A DNA stretch of 64,000 nucleotides from Thalassobius sp965218685 (GCF_965218685.1 NZ_OZ244657.1:806001-870000), one strand, 5' to 3'; counted from the first letter of the stretch, positions 50,904-60,138 are shown. Notes: a model not told the origin generated them from the sequence alone. A program made the numbers and translations.

Positions 50904-51956
50904 ATGACCGATACCGCCCGCTGCCCCGCTCATGCTCCGGCTGACCACCCGAAGATCCCCGCTGACAAGGTGGGCGTCCTGTTCGCAAACCTCGGCACGC
51001 CGGATGACACGGACTATTGGTCGATGCGGCGCTATCTGAACGAGTTCCTGTCGGACAAGCGGGTGATCGATTACCCGTCGTGGAAATGGCAGCCCCTGCT
51101 GCAGCTGATTATCCTGACGAAGCGACCTTTTTCCAGCGGGGCAGCCTATCGGTCCATCTGGAACACCGAAAAGGACGAATCCCCCCTGATGACCATCACC
51201 AAGGATCAGACCGCCGCGCTGGATACCGCGCTAAGTGATCTTTACGGCGACAATGTCATGGTGGATTTCTGTATGCGCTACGGCAATCCGTCAACCGAAT
51301 CCAAAGTGCGCAAGATGGTCGCTGCCGGTTGCACCAAGATCCTGTTCGTGCCGCTTTATCCGCAATACGCGGGCGCGACCTCGGGCACGGCGAATGACCA
51401 GTTTTTCCGCGCGCTGATGAAGGAAAAATGGCAGCCCGCCGCCCGCACGATCCAGCCCTACTTTGACAGCCCCGCCTATATCGACGCGCTGGCCCAGTCG
51501 GTTGAGCGCGCTTATGGCCAGCTGGACAAACGCCCGGACATCCTGGTCGTGTCCTATCACGGCATGCCCAAGCGATACCTGCTGGAAGGCGACCCCTACC
51601 ACTGCCAGTGCCAGAAAACCACGCGCCTGCTGACCGAGCGTTTGGGCTGGCCCAACACCGATATCACCACCACGTTCCAATCCGTATTCGGGCCCGAGGA
51701 ATGGCTGAAGCCCTACACCGTGGACCACGTTGCGGACCTGGCGCGCGAGGGGAAAAAGAACATCGCGGTGATCGCGCCCGCGTTCTCGGCTGACTGCATC
51801 GAGACGCTGGAAGAGATTAATGAAGAAATCCGCGAAAGCTTTGAGCACGCAGGCGGCGAGGTGTTTACCTATATTCCTTGCCTGAACGACGACCCGGCCC
51901 ATATCGCGGCCTTGGTTGACCTGGTGAAACAGAACCTCAACGGCTGGCTGAGCTAA
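50904..51956 (+). CDS. hemH: ferrochelatase
   Basis: A 350-residue HemH that inserts Fe2+ into protoporphyrin IX, the last step of protoheme synthesis. Motifs include KVGVLFANLGTPD at the start, FVPLYPQYAGATSG, the catalytic His region VSYHGMPKRYLLEGDPYHCQC (shown in parts), and PAFSADCIETLEEINEE with the conserved Glu. An ACCTGCCT upstream is not a good ribosome binding site, so initiation is weakly supported. A terminator follows the stop. Confidence 0.97.
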   Translation: MTDTARCPAHAPADHPKIPADKVGVLFANLGTPDDTDYWSMRRYLNEFLSDKRVIDYPSWKWQPLLQLIILTKRPFSSGAAYRSIWNTEKDESPLMTITKDQTAALDTALSDLYGDNVMVDFCMRYGNPSTESKVRKMVAAGCTKILFVPLYPQYAGATSGTANDQFFRALMKEKWQPAARTIQPYFDSPAYIDALAQSVERAYGQLDKRPDILVVSYHGMPKRYLLEGDPYHCQCQKTTRLLTERLGWPNTDITTTFQSVFGPEEWLKPYTVDHVADLAREGKKNIAVIAPAFSADCIETLEEINEEIRESFEHAGGEVFTYIPCLNDDPAHIAALVDLVKQNLNGWLS

Positions 51957-51973
51957 CTGATGCGGCAACCACG

Positions 51974-52006
51974 AAAAAAGCGGTGGAAGCTCCACCGCCT
52001 TTTCTA
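51974..52006. terminator. terminator after hemH (usable in both directions)
   Basis: Perfect 8-bp stem gcggtgga-agc-tccaccgc (51980-51998) with six As before and a T-rich tract after. It can end hemH on the plus strand and the small secreted peptide gene on the minus strand, which converges here. Confidence 0.88.
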
Positions 52007-52027
52007 TTTTCGACCTGACTAAATGAC

Positions 52028-52210
52028 TTAGTCAGCGATAGCCGCTGCGATAACGGCCAGGATGATCAGCGGAACCAGAACGCCGCCTGTGGACGAGCTG
52101 GAAGCTTCTTCAACGATGACCGGAGCTTCGATGACGGGCTCTGCCATGTTACCAGCAAAAGCGGTCGAGGCAGCGGCGGTCAGAGCAGCAGCGAGTACGA
52201 GTTTTTTCAT
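52028..52210 (-). CDS. 60-residue secreted/membrane peptide
   Basis: No family recognised. The protein has a clear signal peptide (MKKLVLAAALTAAASTAFA, residues 1-19), a short acidic middle (EPVIEAPVIVEEASSSS) and a hydrophobic C-terminus (GGVLVPLIILAVIAAAIAD) that could form one membrane helix. The ATG at 52210 has a strong GGAGG at 5-6 nt. Its own terminator and upstream AT-rich region (52211-52349) suggest a single-gene transcript. Such a small exported helix could be an envelope stress peptide or an accessory subunit; this is a guess. Confidence 0.75.
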   Translation of the reverse strand: MKKLVLAAALTAAASTAFAGNMAEPVIEAPVIVEEASSSSTGGVLVPLIILAVIAAAIAD

Positions 52211-52349
52211 GTTTTCCTCCAGACATAAGCCCACCGCGCATAAGTCACAGCGAGCACCCAAGACTTTCTCGTAGTCCTGAATAACCAATAAAACCAAGCA
52301 AATGCAATTAAAACTTAGGCTTAGTGCCGTAGCGGCAATTTTGGTAAGA

Positions 52350-52952
52350 TCAGATCAGCAACACCTGAGTGCCCACTTTGGCAAGTGAGAACAGCTCGGA
52401 AATGTGTTCGTTATACAGGCCAATACACCCATTGGATGAGCGGCGCCCGATCTTCCGGGTGTCGTGGGTGCCGTGAATTCGATAGTAGGTCCAGCTAAGA
52501 TAAAGCGCGTGCGTGCCCAGCGGGTTATCCGGCCCCGGACCCACATAATCAGGCCATTCCGGGTTACGCTTCTTCATCGAAGGCGTCGGTCGCCAGCTGG
52601 GTCCTTCGACCTTGCGCGTGACTTTGGTACGGCCGCGGCGAGTCAGGTCATCAGTCAGCGGTACGCTGGACGGATACAACTTGTAGGTCTCACCATCGGC
52701 TGACCAGTAATGCAGCGCGCGCGAGTCGATATCCACCAGGATCGCGCCATTGCGAAGGTTGTCGAAATATGGCTGCCACTCCAACGAACGGAAGCTCGAG
52801 ATGTTGCGGCGCACGGCTTGGCTGATGTCACGCTCGACCTCAACGGTTTCGGTGCGCTGAAAGGCCTCGGCGGCTGATTCATCAGTGCTTTGCGCCAAAG
52901 CGGGCGTCCCAATCAGGGCCGCGCTACCGGCCAGGAACTGTCTGCGTTTCAT
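52350..52952 (-). CDS. L,D-transpeptidase (YkuD), Tat-exported
   Basis: A 200-residue exported enzyme. The N-terminus MKRRQFLAGSAALIGTPALA has the twin-arginine motif, so export by Tat is likely. The YkuD domain covers about residues 70-200, with the catalytic motif HGT near 162 and SSNGCIGLYN with the nucleophilic Cys near 176. Such enzymes form 3-3 cross-links in peptidoglycan or attach proteins to it. GPDNPLGTHALYLSW is typical of the ErfK/YbiS group. The downstream neighbour on the same strand is the small secreted peptide. Confidence 0.92.
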   Translation of the reverse strand: MKRRQFLAGSAALIGTPALAQSTDESAAEAFQRTETVEVERDISQAVRRNISSFRSLEWQPYFDNLRNGAILVDIDSRALHYWSADGETYKLYPSSVPLTDDLTRRGRTKVTRKVEGPSWRPTPSMKKRNPEWPDYVGPGPDNPLGTHALYLSWTYYRIHGTHDTRKIGRRSSNGCIGLYNEHISELFSLAKVGTQVLLI

Positions 52953-53141
52953 AATTCTCTCTCCTGCGGGGCATCCAGACGGGCGGACACAACCCAGACT
53001 CTTCAGATTTCCGGCACATTATGGCACCAAAGCCTCAGTCGCAAATCAAACAGGCGTCATCACGCTTGCTCACGGCTAAGTGGGTTTGAAAGGCAACGCC
53101 CTTCACGCTAGACCGGACGAACAAGAATTTGGAAGGTTAAC

Positions 53142-53651
53142 ATGCTGCGTATTTCGATAATGCTTTTCGTCTCAATTGTCGGATTAGCGGCTTGTACGCC
53201 CGCCGAACCTACGCTGGGCCCGGACGGCAAGCCCCTGCCGCGACTTTACCGGATCAGCGACCGGCAAGCCCCCCAAATTCAGTTCCGTATGCTTGATTCC
53301 ATCAACGCGTTGCGCGGTGCCGCCGGTTCAGGCGTACTTGAGATGGATGCCCAGCTGAACGCCGCCGCCGCCACTCATTCACGCGACATGTCCATTCAGA
53401 ACCGGCCATGGCACTTTGGCTCGGACGGGTCCTCGCCGATGGAACGTGTGGTGCGTGTGGGCTATCCCGGGCAATTCCTTGGCGAGAATATCTCGGAGAC
53501 TTACGAGACCGAGCTGGAAACCCTGAGCGCCTGGATGGAGCAAGAGGACACCCGCCGCGTCATCCTGAATCCAGCCGCCACAAAGATGGGATTTAGCTGG
53601 TTCCAGGAACAAAATGGCAAGATCTGGTGGACCCTGGTGACGGGCAACTAA
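53142..53651 (+). CDS. CAP-domain (SCP/PR1) lipoprotein
   Basis: A 169-residue lipoprotein: signal peptide with the lipobox LAAC (Cys18), then a CAP domain with LDSINALRGAAGSGVLEMD, AAATHSRDMSIQNRPWHFGSDGSS and GENISETY. Bacterial CAP proteins are extracytoplasmic and of mostly unknown activity. A GGAAGG ribosome binding site precedes the ATG. It lies between two L,D-transpeptidase genes, the first divergent and the second convergent, 6 bp from the latter. A role at the cell wall is plausible. Confidence 0.88.
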   Translation: MLRISIMLFVSIVGLAACTPAEPTLGPDGKPLPRLYRISDRQAPQIQFRMLDSINALRGAAGSGVLEMDAQLNAAAATHSRDMSIQNRPWHFGSDGSSPMERVVRVGYPGQFLGENISETYETELETLSAWMEQEDTRRVILNPAATKMGFSWFQEQNGKIWWTLVTGN

Positions 53652-53657
53652 GCCCGC

Positions 53658-54155
53658 TTACCGATAGATCGAGATCGGCGTGCCGTTCTTTACCATGGCA
53701 TAGACCTGTTCCATCTGCCTGTTGTTCACAGCGATGCAACCGGCGGTCCAGTCCTGCTTGGCGATCTGATGTTTTCTGGGTTCACCGTGGATGAAAATCT
53801 CGCCGCCGGGGCTTTTGCCGCGCGCCGCGGCACGGGCACGATCACGTGCGTTCGGATATGAGATGCCGATTGAAAGGTAGAACTCACTGTTCGGATTGCG
53901 GCGGTCGATGGTGTATTCGCCTTCGGGGGTTCTGCCGTCACCTTCGACCTGTTTGTGCCCAACCGGATCGAATCCAAGGCCAACGTCATAGGTTTTCAAC
54001 ACCTTGTCGTGATGCAACAAATGCATCTGGCGCTGCTCTTTATAAACCACGACCCGTGTCACCTCGGGGCCGTTGTAAGACCGGGGATATTTCGCGGAAC
54101 AGCCTGCCAGAACGGTCAGACATACCGCCACCATCATAAACTTGATCGCCTGCAT
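53658..54155 (-). CDS. L,D-transpeptidase (YkuD) lipoprotein
   Basis: A 165-residue lipoprotein with lipobox LAGC, then a YkuD domain (about 38-165): VVVYKEQRQMHLLHHDKVLKTY, GRTPEGEYTIDRRNPNSEF, FIHGEPR and DWTAGCIAVNN with the catalytic Cys. Related to the ErfK/YafK type, which cleaves or forms bonds to the outer-membrane lipoprotein. I take the ATG at 54155; the one at 54170 lacks a ribosome binding site. It lies downstream of the RNA methyltransferase gene on the same strand. Confidence 0.92.
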   Translation of the reverse strand: MQAIKFMMVAVCLTVLAGCSAKYPRSYNGPEVTRVVVYKEQRQMHLLHHDKVLKTYDVGLGFDPVGHKQVEGDGRTPEGEYTIDRRNPNSEFYLSIGISYPNARDRARAAARGKSPGGEIFIHGEPRKHQIAKQDWTAGCIAVNNRQMEQVYAMVKNGTPISIYR

Positions 54156-54226
54156 CGCATTACTGCCCATTTTTTTTGCGATAAATTAACCGATCTAAAC
54201 CGCTCTGAACAGACCCTGCGTAAAAC

Positions 54227-55450
54227 TCATCCAGAAGTGCGGCTGAATTTCCCCACCAATTCCACGTGACTGGACCAGCGGAACTGATCCACGACCTGCA
54301 CCCAGTCCAGCGAATACCCCGCCTCGATCAGCAGTTTGGCGTCCCGTGCAAAGGTCACCGGATTGCACGAAACAAAGGCGATGACCGGGAGGCCAGAACG
54401 GGACAGCTCGACCGTCTGGGCCTCGGCCCCGGCCCGAGGCGGGTCGATGATGGCGGCCCCGAACTTGGACAGCTCGTCCGGCAACAGCGGGCGCCGGTAC
54501 AAATCACGCGCAACCGAGGTGACACGTTTCAACCGATCAGCATTGCGCCACGCACGGTCCAGCGCCTCGATCATATCGGTCGAGCCTTCGACGGCGTGCA
54601 CCTCGGCGTGGCGCGCGGCAGGCAATGCGAAGGTTCCAGAACCCGCGAACAGATCGACCACCGAATCGCTGCCCTGAATGATTTCGGTCACAGCATCGCG
54701 CAGGGATTGTTCACCATCCTTGGTGGCCTGCAGAAAGGCTCCGGCGGGTGGCACCACCTTCACCCCGCCGAAATCCTGGATCGGAGGTTGCCGTGTCGCG
54801 ACCACCTCGTCCTCCCAGGCCAGGCGAGCCAGATTGTGTTTTTCGGTCATGCCAGCCAATTCGATCCGCAATGTGCCGTCCAGCGGCTTGCCGCCGGTCA
54901 CGGCCAGATCCAGACCCGATTCCGACACCGTCGCCAGCACCGACAGCTCGCCTTTGCGGCTGCTGCCGACGATGGCCAGATCCTCGGCCACGGCAAAGGC
55001 GGCCATAAGGGTCGGATCCAGAAGCTGACAGCCCGGTATCGGAATGATCGTCCCCGAGGCACGCGCATGAAACCCTGCGGTTGCACCCTTTTTCGTTCGC
55101 CGGGCCGAGATGCTGGCGCGGCGGCGCGTCTGCGGTGCCGAGGTCTTGATCGGGCGAAACGCGGTTTCGATCCCCTGCGCGGACAGTGCCTGTTTCACAA
55201 CACCGGTCTTCCAGTCAGCCACGAAATCATCATGGGCGTGCTGCAACTGGCACCCACCGCAGGACTTGAAATGCCGACACGGCGCCGAGACCCGCTGATC
55301 CGAGGGTTCGATGATACGAATATCCGTCAGTTTCTGGCCATTCAGCTGGCCGCTGACCACCTCTCCGGGCAGGGTCAGAGGCGCGAAAACGGGGCCGTCA
55401 GCAATGCCATCACCCTGATGGCCCAAGCGGTTGATTGTGTATTGGGTCAT
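54227..55450 (-). CDS. 23S rRNA/tRNA (uracil-5-)-methyltransferase of the RlmD/TrmA family
   Basis: A 407-residue RNA methyltransferase. The TRAM domain (about 1-55) is followed by cysteines for a 4Fe-4S cluster (CRHFKSCGGCQLQH near 58-71), the SAM site DLFAGSGTFALPA, DPPRAGAEAQ and the catalytic VSCNPVTFARD. It adds a methyl group to C5 of uridine in rRNA or tRNA; the exact site is not evident. Downstream on the same strand is an L,D-transpeptidase; upstream is cca with a 45-bp gap. Confidence 0.92.
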   Translation of the reverse strand: MTQYTINRLGHQGDGIADGPVFAPLTLPGEVVSGQLNGQKLTDIRIIEPSDQRVSAPCRHFKSCGGCQLQHAHDDFVADWKTGVVKQALSAQGIETAFRPIKTSAPQTRRRASISARRTKKGATAGFHARASGTIIPIPGCQLLDPTLMAAFAVAEDLAIVGSSRKGELSVLATVSESGLDLAVTGGKPLDGTLRIELAGMTEKHNLARLAWEDEVVATRQPPIQDFGGVKVVPPAGAFLQATKDGEQSLRDAVTEIIQGSDSVVDLFAGSGTFALPAARHAEVHAVEGSTDMIEALDRAWRNADRLKRVTSVARDLYRRPLLPDELSKFGAAIIDPPRAGAEAQTVELSRSGLPVIAFVSCNPVTFARDAKLLIEAGYSLDWVQVVDQFRWSSHVELVGKFSRTSG

Positions 55451-55495
55451 AGGTCCTGATAGCGCGCAGATGGCCGCGCTGAAACCCCATTTCGC

Positions 55496-56647
55496 TTAGC
55501 GCTGCGCCAGCAATTCTTCTCGGGTTAGGCGAAAGCCCGAAGCGATCCAGGCGGCCTCAAGCTCTTTCAGGCGTTTGCCCAGCGCGGGCCCTGATAGATC
55601 GGGCATCAAATCCCGCCCGGTCAGGGGGAATTGCGCGGCCTCGGCATGTTGCCACAGCTCGGGCTGCATGGGCACCGGCGTTTCGAACATCGCGCTGCGT
55701 AGCAGGGCCAGATCTTGCGCTATGTTTGCACCATGGCGATAGGCGACCTCGGGCAAGGCTCGCATGTCCGCGATCCCGTCTCGCAAAATAGACAGGGTTC
55801 TGGCCTTGGCGTTGGACAATCGCAGCGCAACTTCAGGCTCTGTTCCGCCCAATAACGCCAATCTGCGGACGGCAGACGGCGCCGCGCCCTCTTGCTTTTC
55901 AAGATGCACCAGAACCGCAAGGCTTTCGGTCTCGGCGCCGGGCAAAAGCCGCGTCAGCACCCCGGTGGCCTGCATCGCCGCAACCGAAGGTGCGGGGTCT
56001 GGCGCGCCTAGAAGCTTCATCAATTCCGAGCCAACACGCTCGGCTGACAACCCCGCCAAACCTTCGGTATTTTCGGCCACAGCGGCCAGGCTTTCGCGGT
56101 CCAACCCCTCAGCCGGGTCGCCGTACCAGGCATGAAAGCGAAAGAACCGCAGGATGCGCAGGTAATCCTCGCGGATGCGTTGCTCTGGGTCTTCGATGAA
56201 GCGCACGTGGCGACGGTTCAGATCCTCGATCCCGCCCAATGGGTCAACAACGGTGCCATCCGCGCGGGCATAGAGCGCGTTCATGGTGAAATCACGACGC
56301 AAGGCATCCTGATGAATGTCATCGGCAAAGGCCACAACTGCCCGGCGGCCATCGGTTTCAACGTCGCGGCGAAAGGTCGTTATCTCGTGCGGGATGTGGT
56401 TCGCAACAACGGTGATGGTGCCGTGATCGATCCCTGTGGGAATGGCGTGCAGGCCAGCTTTTTCCGCCAACTCGATCACCCGTTTTGGCTGCGCATCAGT
56501 GCAAATGTCGATATCGGCAACCTTGGACCCGATCAGTGCGTTGCGCACACAGCCACCGACGAAATAGGCTTGGTGACCCCCATCTTCCAGCATCGCAAAG
56601 ACCTTTTGCGTCGCGGGGTGGGATATCCAGTCACCGGTAATCTGCAT
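55496..56647 (-). CDS. cca: CCA tRNA nucleotidyltransferase
   Basis: A 383-residue class II nucleotidyltransferase with the GG and DxD motifs FVGGCVRNALIGSKVADIDICTD (shown in part, residues 29-50) and the RRDFTMNALYARADG region. The RNA-binding helices follow. It repairs and adds the 3' CCA end of tRNAs. Abuts the NUDIX gene upstream with zero spacing, so the two are cotranscribed with hslO. The tRNA in this window already encodes CCA, so the role here would be repair. Confidence 0.93.
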   Translation of the reverse strand: MQITGDWISHPATQKVFAMLEDGGHQAYFVGGCVRNALIGSKVADIDICTDAQPKRVIELAEKAGLHAIPTGIDHGTITVVANHIPHEITTFRRDVETDGRRAVVAFADDIHQDALRRDFTMNALYARADGTVVDPLGGIEDLNRRHVRFIEDPEQRIREDYLRILRFFRFHAWYGDPAEGLDRESLAAVAENTEGLAGLSAERVGSELMKLLGAPDPAPSVAAMQATGVLTRLLPGAETESLAVLVHLEKQEGAAPSAVRRLALLGGTEPEVALRLSNAKARTLSILRDGIADMRALPEVAYRHGANIAQDLALLRSAMFETPVPMQPELWQHAEAAQFPLTGRDLMPDLSGPALGKRLKELEAAWIASGFRLTREELLAQR

Positions 56648-57241
56648 CTACTCTATCCGCTCGGCCAGGCCGCGCAGGATACGCGCGGTGGCCCCCCAGA
56701 TGTAATAGGGGCCCCAAGGTACAGTAAAGTAGTGTCGTCTGGCTCCGCGCCAGCGCCGTCCCTGAACCGAAAACCGCGCCACCGTGGTGACGTGGGACAG
56801 CGGCACAAGGAACACCTCGTCCACCTCTCCGGGTTCGGGGATGGCCTCAAAGGTACCTGTGACGCGCGCCAGCACGGGGGTCACGGCGAAACCTGTCACT
56901 GTTTCGTGTGCGGGCAAGGTTCCCAGAACCTCGACCTGATGGGGGTTCAGGCCGACCTCTTCGTCGGCCTCGCGCAGGGCAGCAGCGATCACGTCGGCGT
57001 CGCCCTCGTCCTGTTTGCCGCCAGGAAAGGCGATCTGGCCGGGGTGATGTTTCAGGTGAGAGGCCCGCTTGGTCAGGATCACATGCGGTTCATCCTTGTG
57101 CATGATCATGGCCACCAACACCCCGGCCGCACGCAATTTACGACCCTCGGGCAACTTGACCTCGGGATTCAGATCGAAATCCGAGGACGCGCCGCCCGAC
57201 GCCTGAAGCGCTGCCAGGATATGAGCCAGTGGATCAGCCAT
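56648..57241 (-). CDS. NUDIX CoA pyrophosphatase-like protein
   Basis: A 197-residue NUDIX hydrolase with the full box GGKQDEGDADVIAAALREADEEVGL (residues about 82-106) preceded by LKHHPGQIAFPGG, the pattern of NudL/PCD1-like CoA pyrophosphatases, which split CoA into phosphopantetheine and adenosine bisphosphate. Overlaps hslO by 8 bp and abuts cca. The grouping with hslO and cca seems a roseobacter habit without an obvious functional reason. Confidence 0.9.
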   Translation of the reverse strand: MADPLAHILAALQASGGASSDFDLNPEVKLPEGRKLRAAGVLVAMIMHKDEPHVILTKRASHLKHHPGQIAFPGGKQDEGDADVIAAALREADEEVGLNPHQVEVLGTLPAHETVTGFAVTPVLARVTGTFEAIPEPGEVDEVFLVPLSHVTTVARFSVQGRRWRGARRHYFTVPWGPYYIWGATARILRGLAERIE

Positions 57242-58226
57242 CCTGCGCTGCCGTTCCGTCGATACCCAGTGTTTTGGGATCCATATCGTAATGCGCTCCG
57301 CAGAACTGACAGTCGGCAGTCAGGCGGCCTTCGGGGGTGGTCATCTTTTCGATGTCCTTCTGTGAATAGATGGACATCGTTTGACGCACGCGATCCTCGG
57401 AACAGGTGCAGCCGAACCGCACAGGCTGAGCATCAAACACGCGGGGTTGTTCCTCGTGGAACAGCCGGACCAACAGGTCAGTGGGCGTGATGCTAGGGCC
57501 GATCAGCTCCAGCGCCTCGACCGAACTGAGCAGGATATTCACGCGGTTCCAATTGTCCGCCTCGTCCCCGTCCACCAGATCGCGGGCATGCAGCAGACCC
57601 GCGTCGCCACTGGCCCCTTGCCCTTTCGCAAAGGGCGAGGCCTTGGGCATGTGCTGCAACATCACGCCGCCTGCGCGCCAGTATTCGCCGGTGCCGGGCT
57701 CGATCGATTTACCGAAAGTCAGCTCGAACCGGGTGGGAAGCTGCTCGGACTGGGCGAAATACGCCTCGGCGCAGGCCGACAGCGACCCGCCCGCCAAAGG
57801 GGTCAGCCCCTGATAGGGCGCCATCCCCTGCCCCTGATCGATCATGACCGCGAAATAGCCCTTACCCACCTGGTCAAAGGGCGCCCCGTCGGTCAGGCGT
57901 TCGGGATCATAGCTGGCATAGGCGCGGATGCGAGCAGGCTCGCCTTCGTCGGTTGGGCCGAAATAATCGGTCGCGATCATCCGCACCGGCCCGTCCGACT
58001 GCACTTGCAACGACAGTTTCCAGCGCAGCTTGATCGTCTGGCCGATCAGCGCGGTCAGCAGAGTCATTTCGGCCACCAGGGCTTCGACCGCGGGCGGATA
58101 GTCGTGCTGTTTAAGCACACCATTCAAAACGCCGTCCAAACGGGCAACGCGACCGCGAATGTCCGAATTATCCAGTTGGAACGGCAATACGGTGTCGTCC
58201 CAGGCAAGCTTATTTCCGATAGTCAT
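57234..58226 (-). CDS. hslO: redox-regulated chaperone Hsp33
   Basis: A 330-residue Hsp33 with the C-terminal redox switch: FGCTCSED and CQFCGAHY (CxC and CxxC) bind zinc when reduced; oxidation forms disulfides and activates the holdase. The N-terminal domain includes VAEMTLLTALIGQTIKLRWKL. The protein protects unfolding proteins during oxidative and heat stress. First gene of the hslO-nudix-cca unit. Divergent from a second NUDIX gene. Confidence 0.97.
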   Translation of the reverse strand: MTIGNKLAWDDTVLPFQLDNSDIRGRVARLDGVLNGVLKQHDYPPAVEALVAEMTLLTALIGQTIKLRWKLSLQVQSDGPVRMIATDYFGPTDEGEPARIRAYASYDPERLTDGAPFDQVGKGYFAVMIDQGQGMAPYQGLTPLAGGSLSACAEAYFAQSEQLPTRFELTFGKSIEPGTGEYWRAGGVMLQHMPKASPFAKGQGASGDAGLLHARDLVDGDEADNWNRVNILLSSVEALELIGPSITPTDLLVRLFHEEQPRVFDAQPVRFGCTCSEDRVRQTMSIYSQKDIEKMTTPEGRLTADCQFCGAHYDMDPKTLGIDGTAAQDG

Positions 58227-58310
58227 GGGGTTTCCTTACAGGCTTGGCCTTGGCATACCGCGTCAATATAGGGGCCGCAAGACAAAGGCCAAGAGCAAGA
58301 GGTTCAGAGC

Positions 58311-58757
58311 ATGATCAGACGTTTCGGTCTTTCCCCCAAACAGGGGCAGAAATACACTCGGCGGCCCGGCGCCTATGTTTTGCTGCCTGACGGGGGCGAT
58401 CTGCTGCTGACTCACCAGTCAGAGCCCTGGCCGGAATTCCAATTGCCCGGGGGCGGCATCGATCCCGGCGAGTCGCCCATCAGAGCGCTTTATCGCGAAG
58501 TGTTGGAAGAGACCGGGTGGACAATCGCTGCCCCGCGCCGCGTCGGGGCGTTTCGCCGGTTTACCTACATGCCCGAATACGAAATCTGGGCCGAGAAGAT
58601 CTGCACCATCTACGTCGCCCAACCCGTACGCCAGATCGCCGATCCGACCGAGGATGGACACACGGCGCATTGGATGCCGCTTTCGGATGCTACGGATTTG
58701 CTGGGCAACTCGGGTGACCGACACTTTGCCGGGCAGCTACTGCAGAGGCTGATCTGA
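58311..58757 (+). CDS. NUDIX hydrolase
   Basis: A 148-residue NUDIX protein with the box GGGIDPGESPIRALYREVLEETGW near residues 45-68. RRPGAYVLLPDGGDLLLTHQ at the start indicates a nucleotide or nucleotide-sugar substrate, but the exact one is unclear. The ATG at 58311 follows an AAGAGG ribosome binding site. The last 21 bp overlap the 3' end of the convergent response-regulator gene. Confidence 0.88.
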   Translation: MIRRFGLSPKQGQKYTRRPGAYVLLPDGGDLLLTHQSEPWPEFQLPGGGIDPGESPIRALYREVLEETGWTIAAPRRVGAFRRFTYMPEYEIWAEKICTIYVAQPVRQIADPTEDGHTAHWMPLSDATDLLGNSGDRHFAGQLLQRLI

Positions 58758-60038
58758 GCCGCCAAATTCCAACAGAACCGCCGAGATATCATCCGGGAAA
58801 TCATCCGTTCCGGCGAAATCGGCCAAACGCCAGATCAACGCTTCCATCAAGGCGGGGCCACGCACCTGATCAAGGTTCTGCAGAATTTCGATCAGCCCGC
58901 TTTCGTCCAGAAGTGAATCATCTTGCGCCGGGCATTCCGTCACTCCGTCCGACTGAATGAAAAGCCGATCCCCCGGCCGAAGGGTAAAACTGACCTCTTC
59001 AAACCCTGCGCCATCCAGAAGTCCCACCGGCATCCCGCCAGAACCAACGATGGTACAGCTTCCATCGGCATGCTGAACCACGGGATGCGGATGCCCGGCC
59101 TGTACCATCTTGGTATCACCGCTTTGCATGTCGAAATCGACCAGCAGCATGGTGAAATAGTGCTCTGTCTCCATTTCTTCGAGAACCATGGTGTTCAGCC
59201 GTTCCACCACCTCGGAGGGAGGTAGCGGTGCATAGCTTCCATCCTCTTGTTTTTCCAAGGCAATATTCTGCTCTGGCGCAGCCGAGGACAAGTATCCAGC
59301 CAAACGTGCCGTCATCAAAGCCGAGCTGATTCCATGCCCGGAAACGTCAATTGCGAACAGCCCGATCCGGTGATCCGAAATTGGGTACATCCCGACAAGG
59401 TCGCCGCCGACATGGCCACTGGGGCGCAACAACAGGCTGACCTGCGCCGCTCCGAAACCCTTGAAACGGTCTCGAACAAGGGATTGTTGCAGTTTCTTCG
59501 CTTCGATCAGATCGCTGTCCAGGGCATCATAAAGCGATTGAAGCTTTGCCAGCGTTTTTCCGATAAGGCTGTTTTTCTCGGTCAGCTCCCGCTCCATGCG
59601 CAGGATACGTTCGCCGGCATTGATGCGCGCGCGCAGCTCGGACGCATTCACCGGCTTTGTCAGGAAATCATCGGCCCCGCAGTCCAGCCCGCGTGCCACC
59701 GCCTCTTTCTCGGTTTTCGAGGTCAGCAGAATAAAATAACCATAGCTGTCACGCGGCAACCGCCGGAACGTCTGACAGAATTCCAACCCATCCATTCCGG
59801 GCATCATCCAGTCACTGAGCACCAAGTCAGGCGGAGTGGTCTGGCAGATTTCAAGCGCCTGTTCCGCGCTTTCAGCCTCGAACACATTGTACCCCCACCG
59901 CGCCAACGAGGCGACAAGGATCCGCCGCTGCAAACGGCTGTCGTCCACCACCAGCACGTCACGAATGACCGTTCCTATGCTCTGGGCGCTAATATTTTCC
60001 TTCAGGTCCCTCACCCTGATCTCCGGTCCAGTATTCAT
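58737..60038 (-). CDS. fused response regulator / PP2C-type (SpoIIE) phosphatase
   Basis: A 433-residue signalling protein. The receiver domain (about 26-145) has Asp76 in LVLSDWMMPGMDG as phosphoacceptor and Lys128 in FLTKPVNASEL. A coiled-coil linker (about 150-195) leads to a PPM/SpoIIE phosphatase domain with the metal motifs GGDLVG, DVSGHGISSALMT and QSDGVTE. RsbU-like proteins of this type dephosphorylate anti-anti-sigma factors in partner switching. No such factor is in this window. It is divergent from the Hpt protein, its probable phosphorelay partner. Confidence 0.93.
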   Translation of the reverse strand: MNTGPEIRVRDLKENISAQSIGTVIRDVLVVDDSRLQRRILVASLARWGYNVFEAESAEQALEICQTTPPDLVLSDWMMPGMDGLEFCQTFRRLPRDSYGYFILLTSKTEKEAVARGLDCGADDFLTKPVNASELRARINAGERILRMERELTEKNSLIGKTLAKLQSLYDALDSDLIEAKKLQQSLVRDRFKGFGAAQVSLLLRPSGHVGGDLVGMYPISDHRIGLFAIDVSGHGISSALMTARLAGYLSSAAPEQNIALEKQEDGSYAPLPPSEVVERLNTMVLEEMETEHYFTMLLVDFDMQSGDTKMVQAGHPHPVVQHADGSCTIVGSGGMPVGLLDGAGFEEVSFTLRPGDRLFIQSDGVTECPAQDDSLLDESGLIEILQNLDQVRGPALMEALIWRLADFAGTDDFPDDISAVLLEFGGSDQPLQ

Positions 60039-60138
60039 CCAATATTTCGCTGATACCGCACCCGGTCTTAACGACTGGTGAAGCGCTCCGATTTACCAAT
60101 CCGCGAGACCTAAGAACTTATTAAGATTTTGGGCGCAG

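Noticed and set aside
52327..52340. Short hairpin tgccgtagcggca as a terminator
   Set aside because: Only five base pairs, and it precedes ATTTTGG on the strand where no gene ends.
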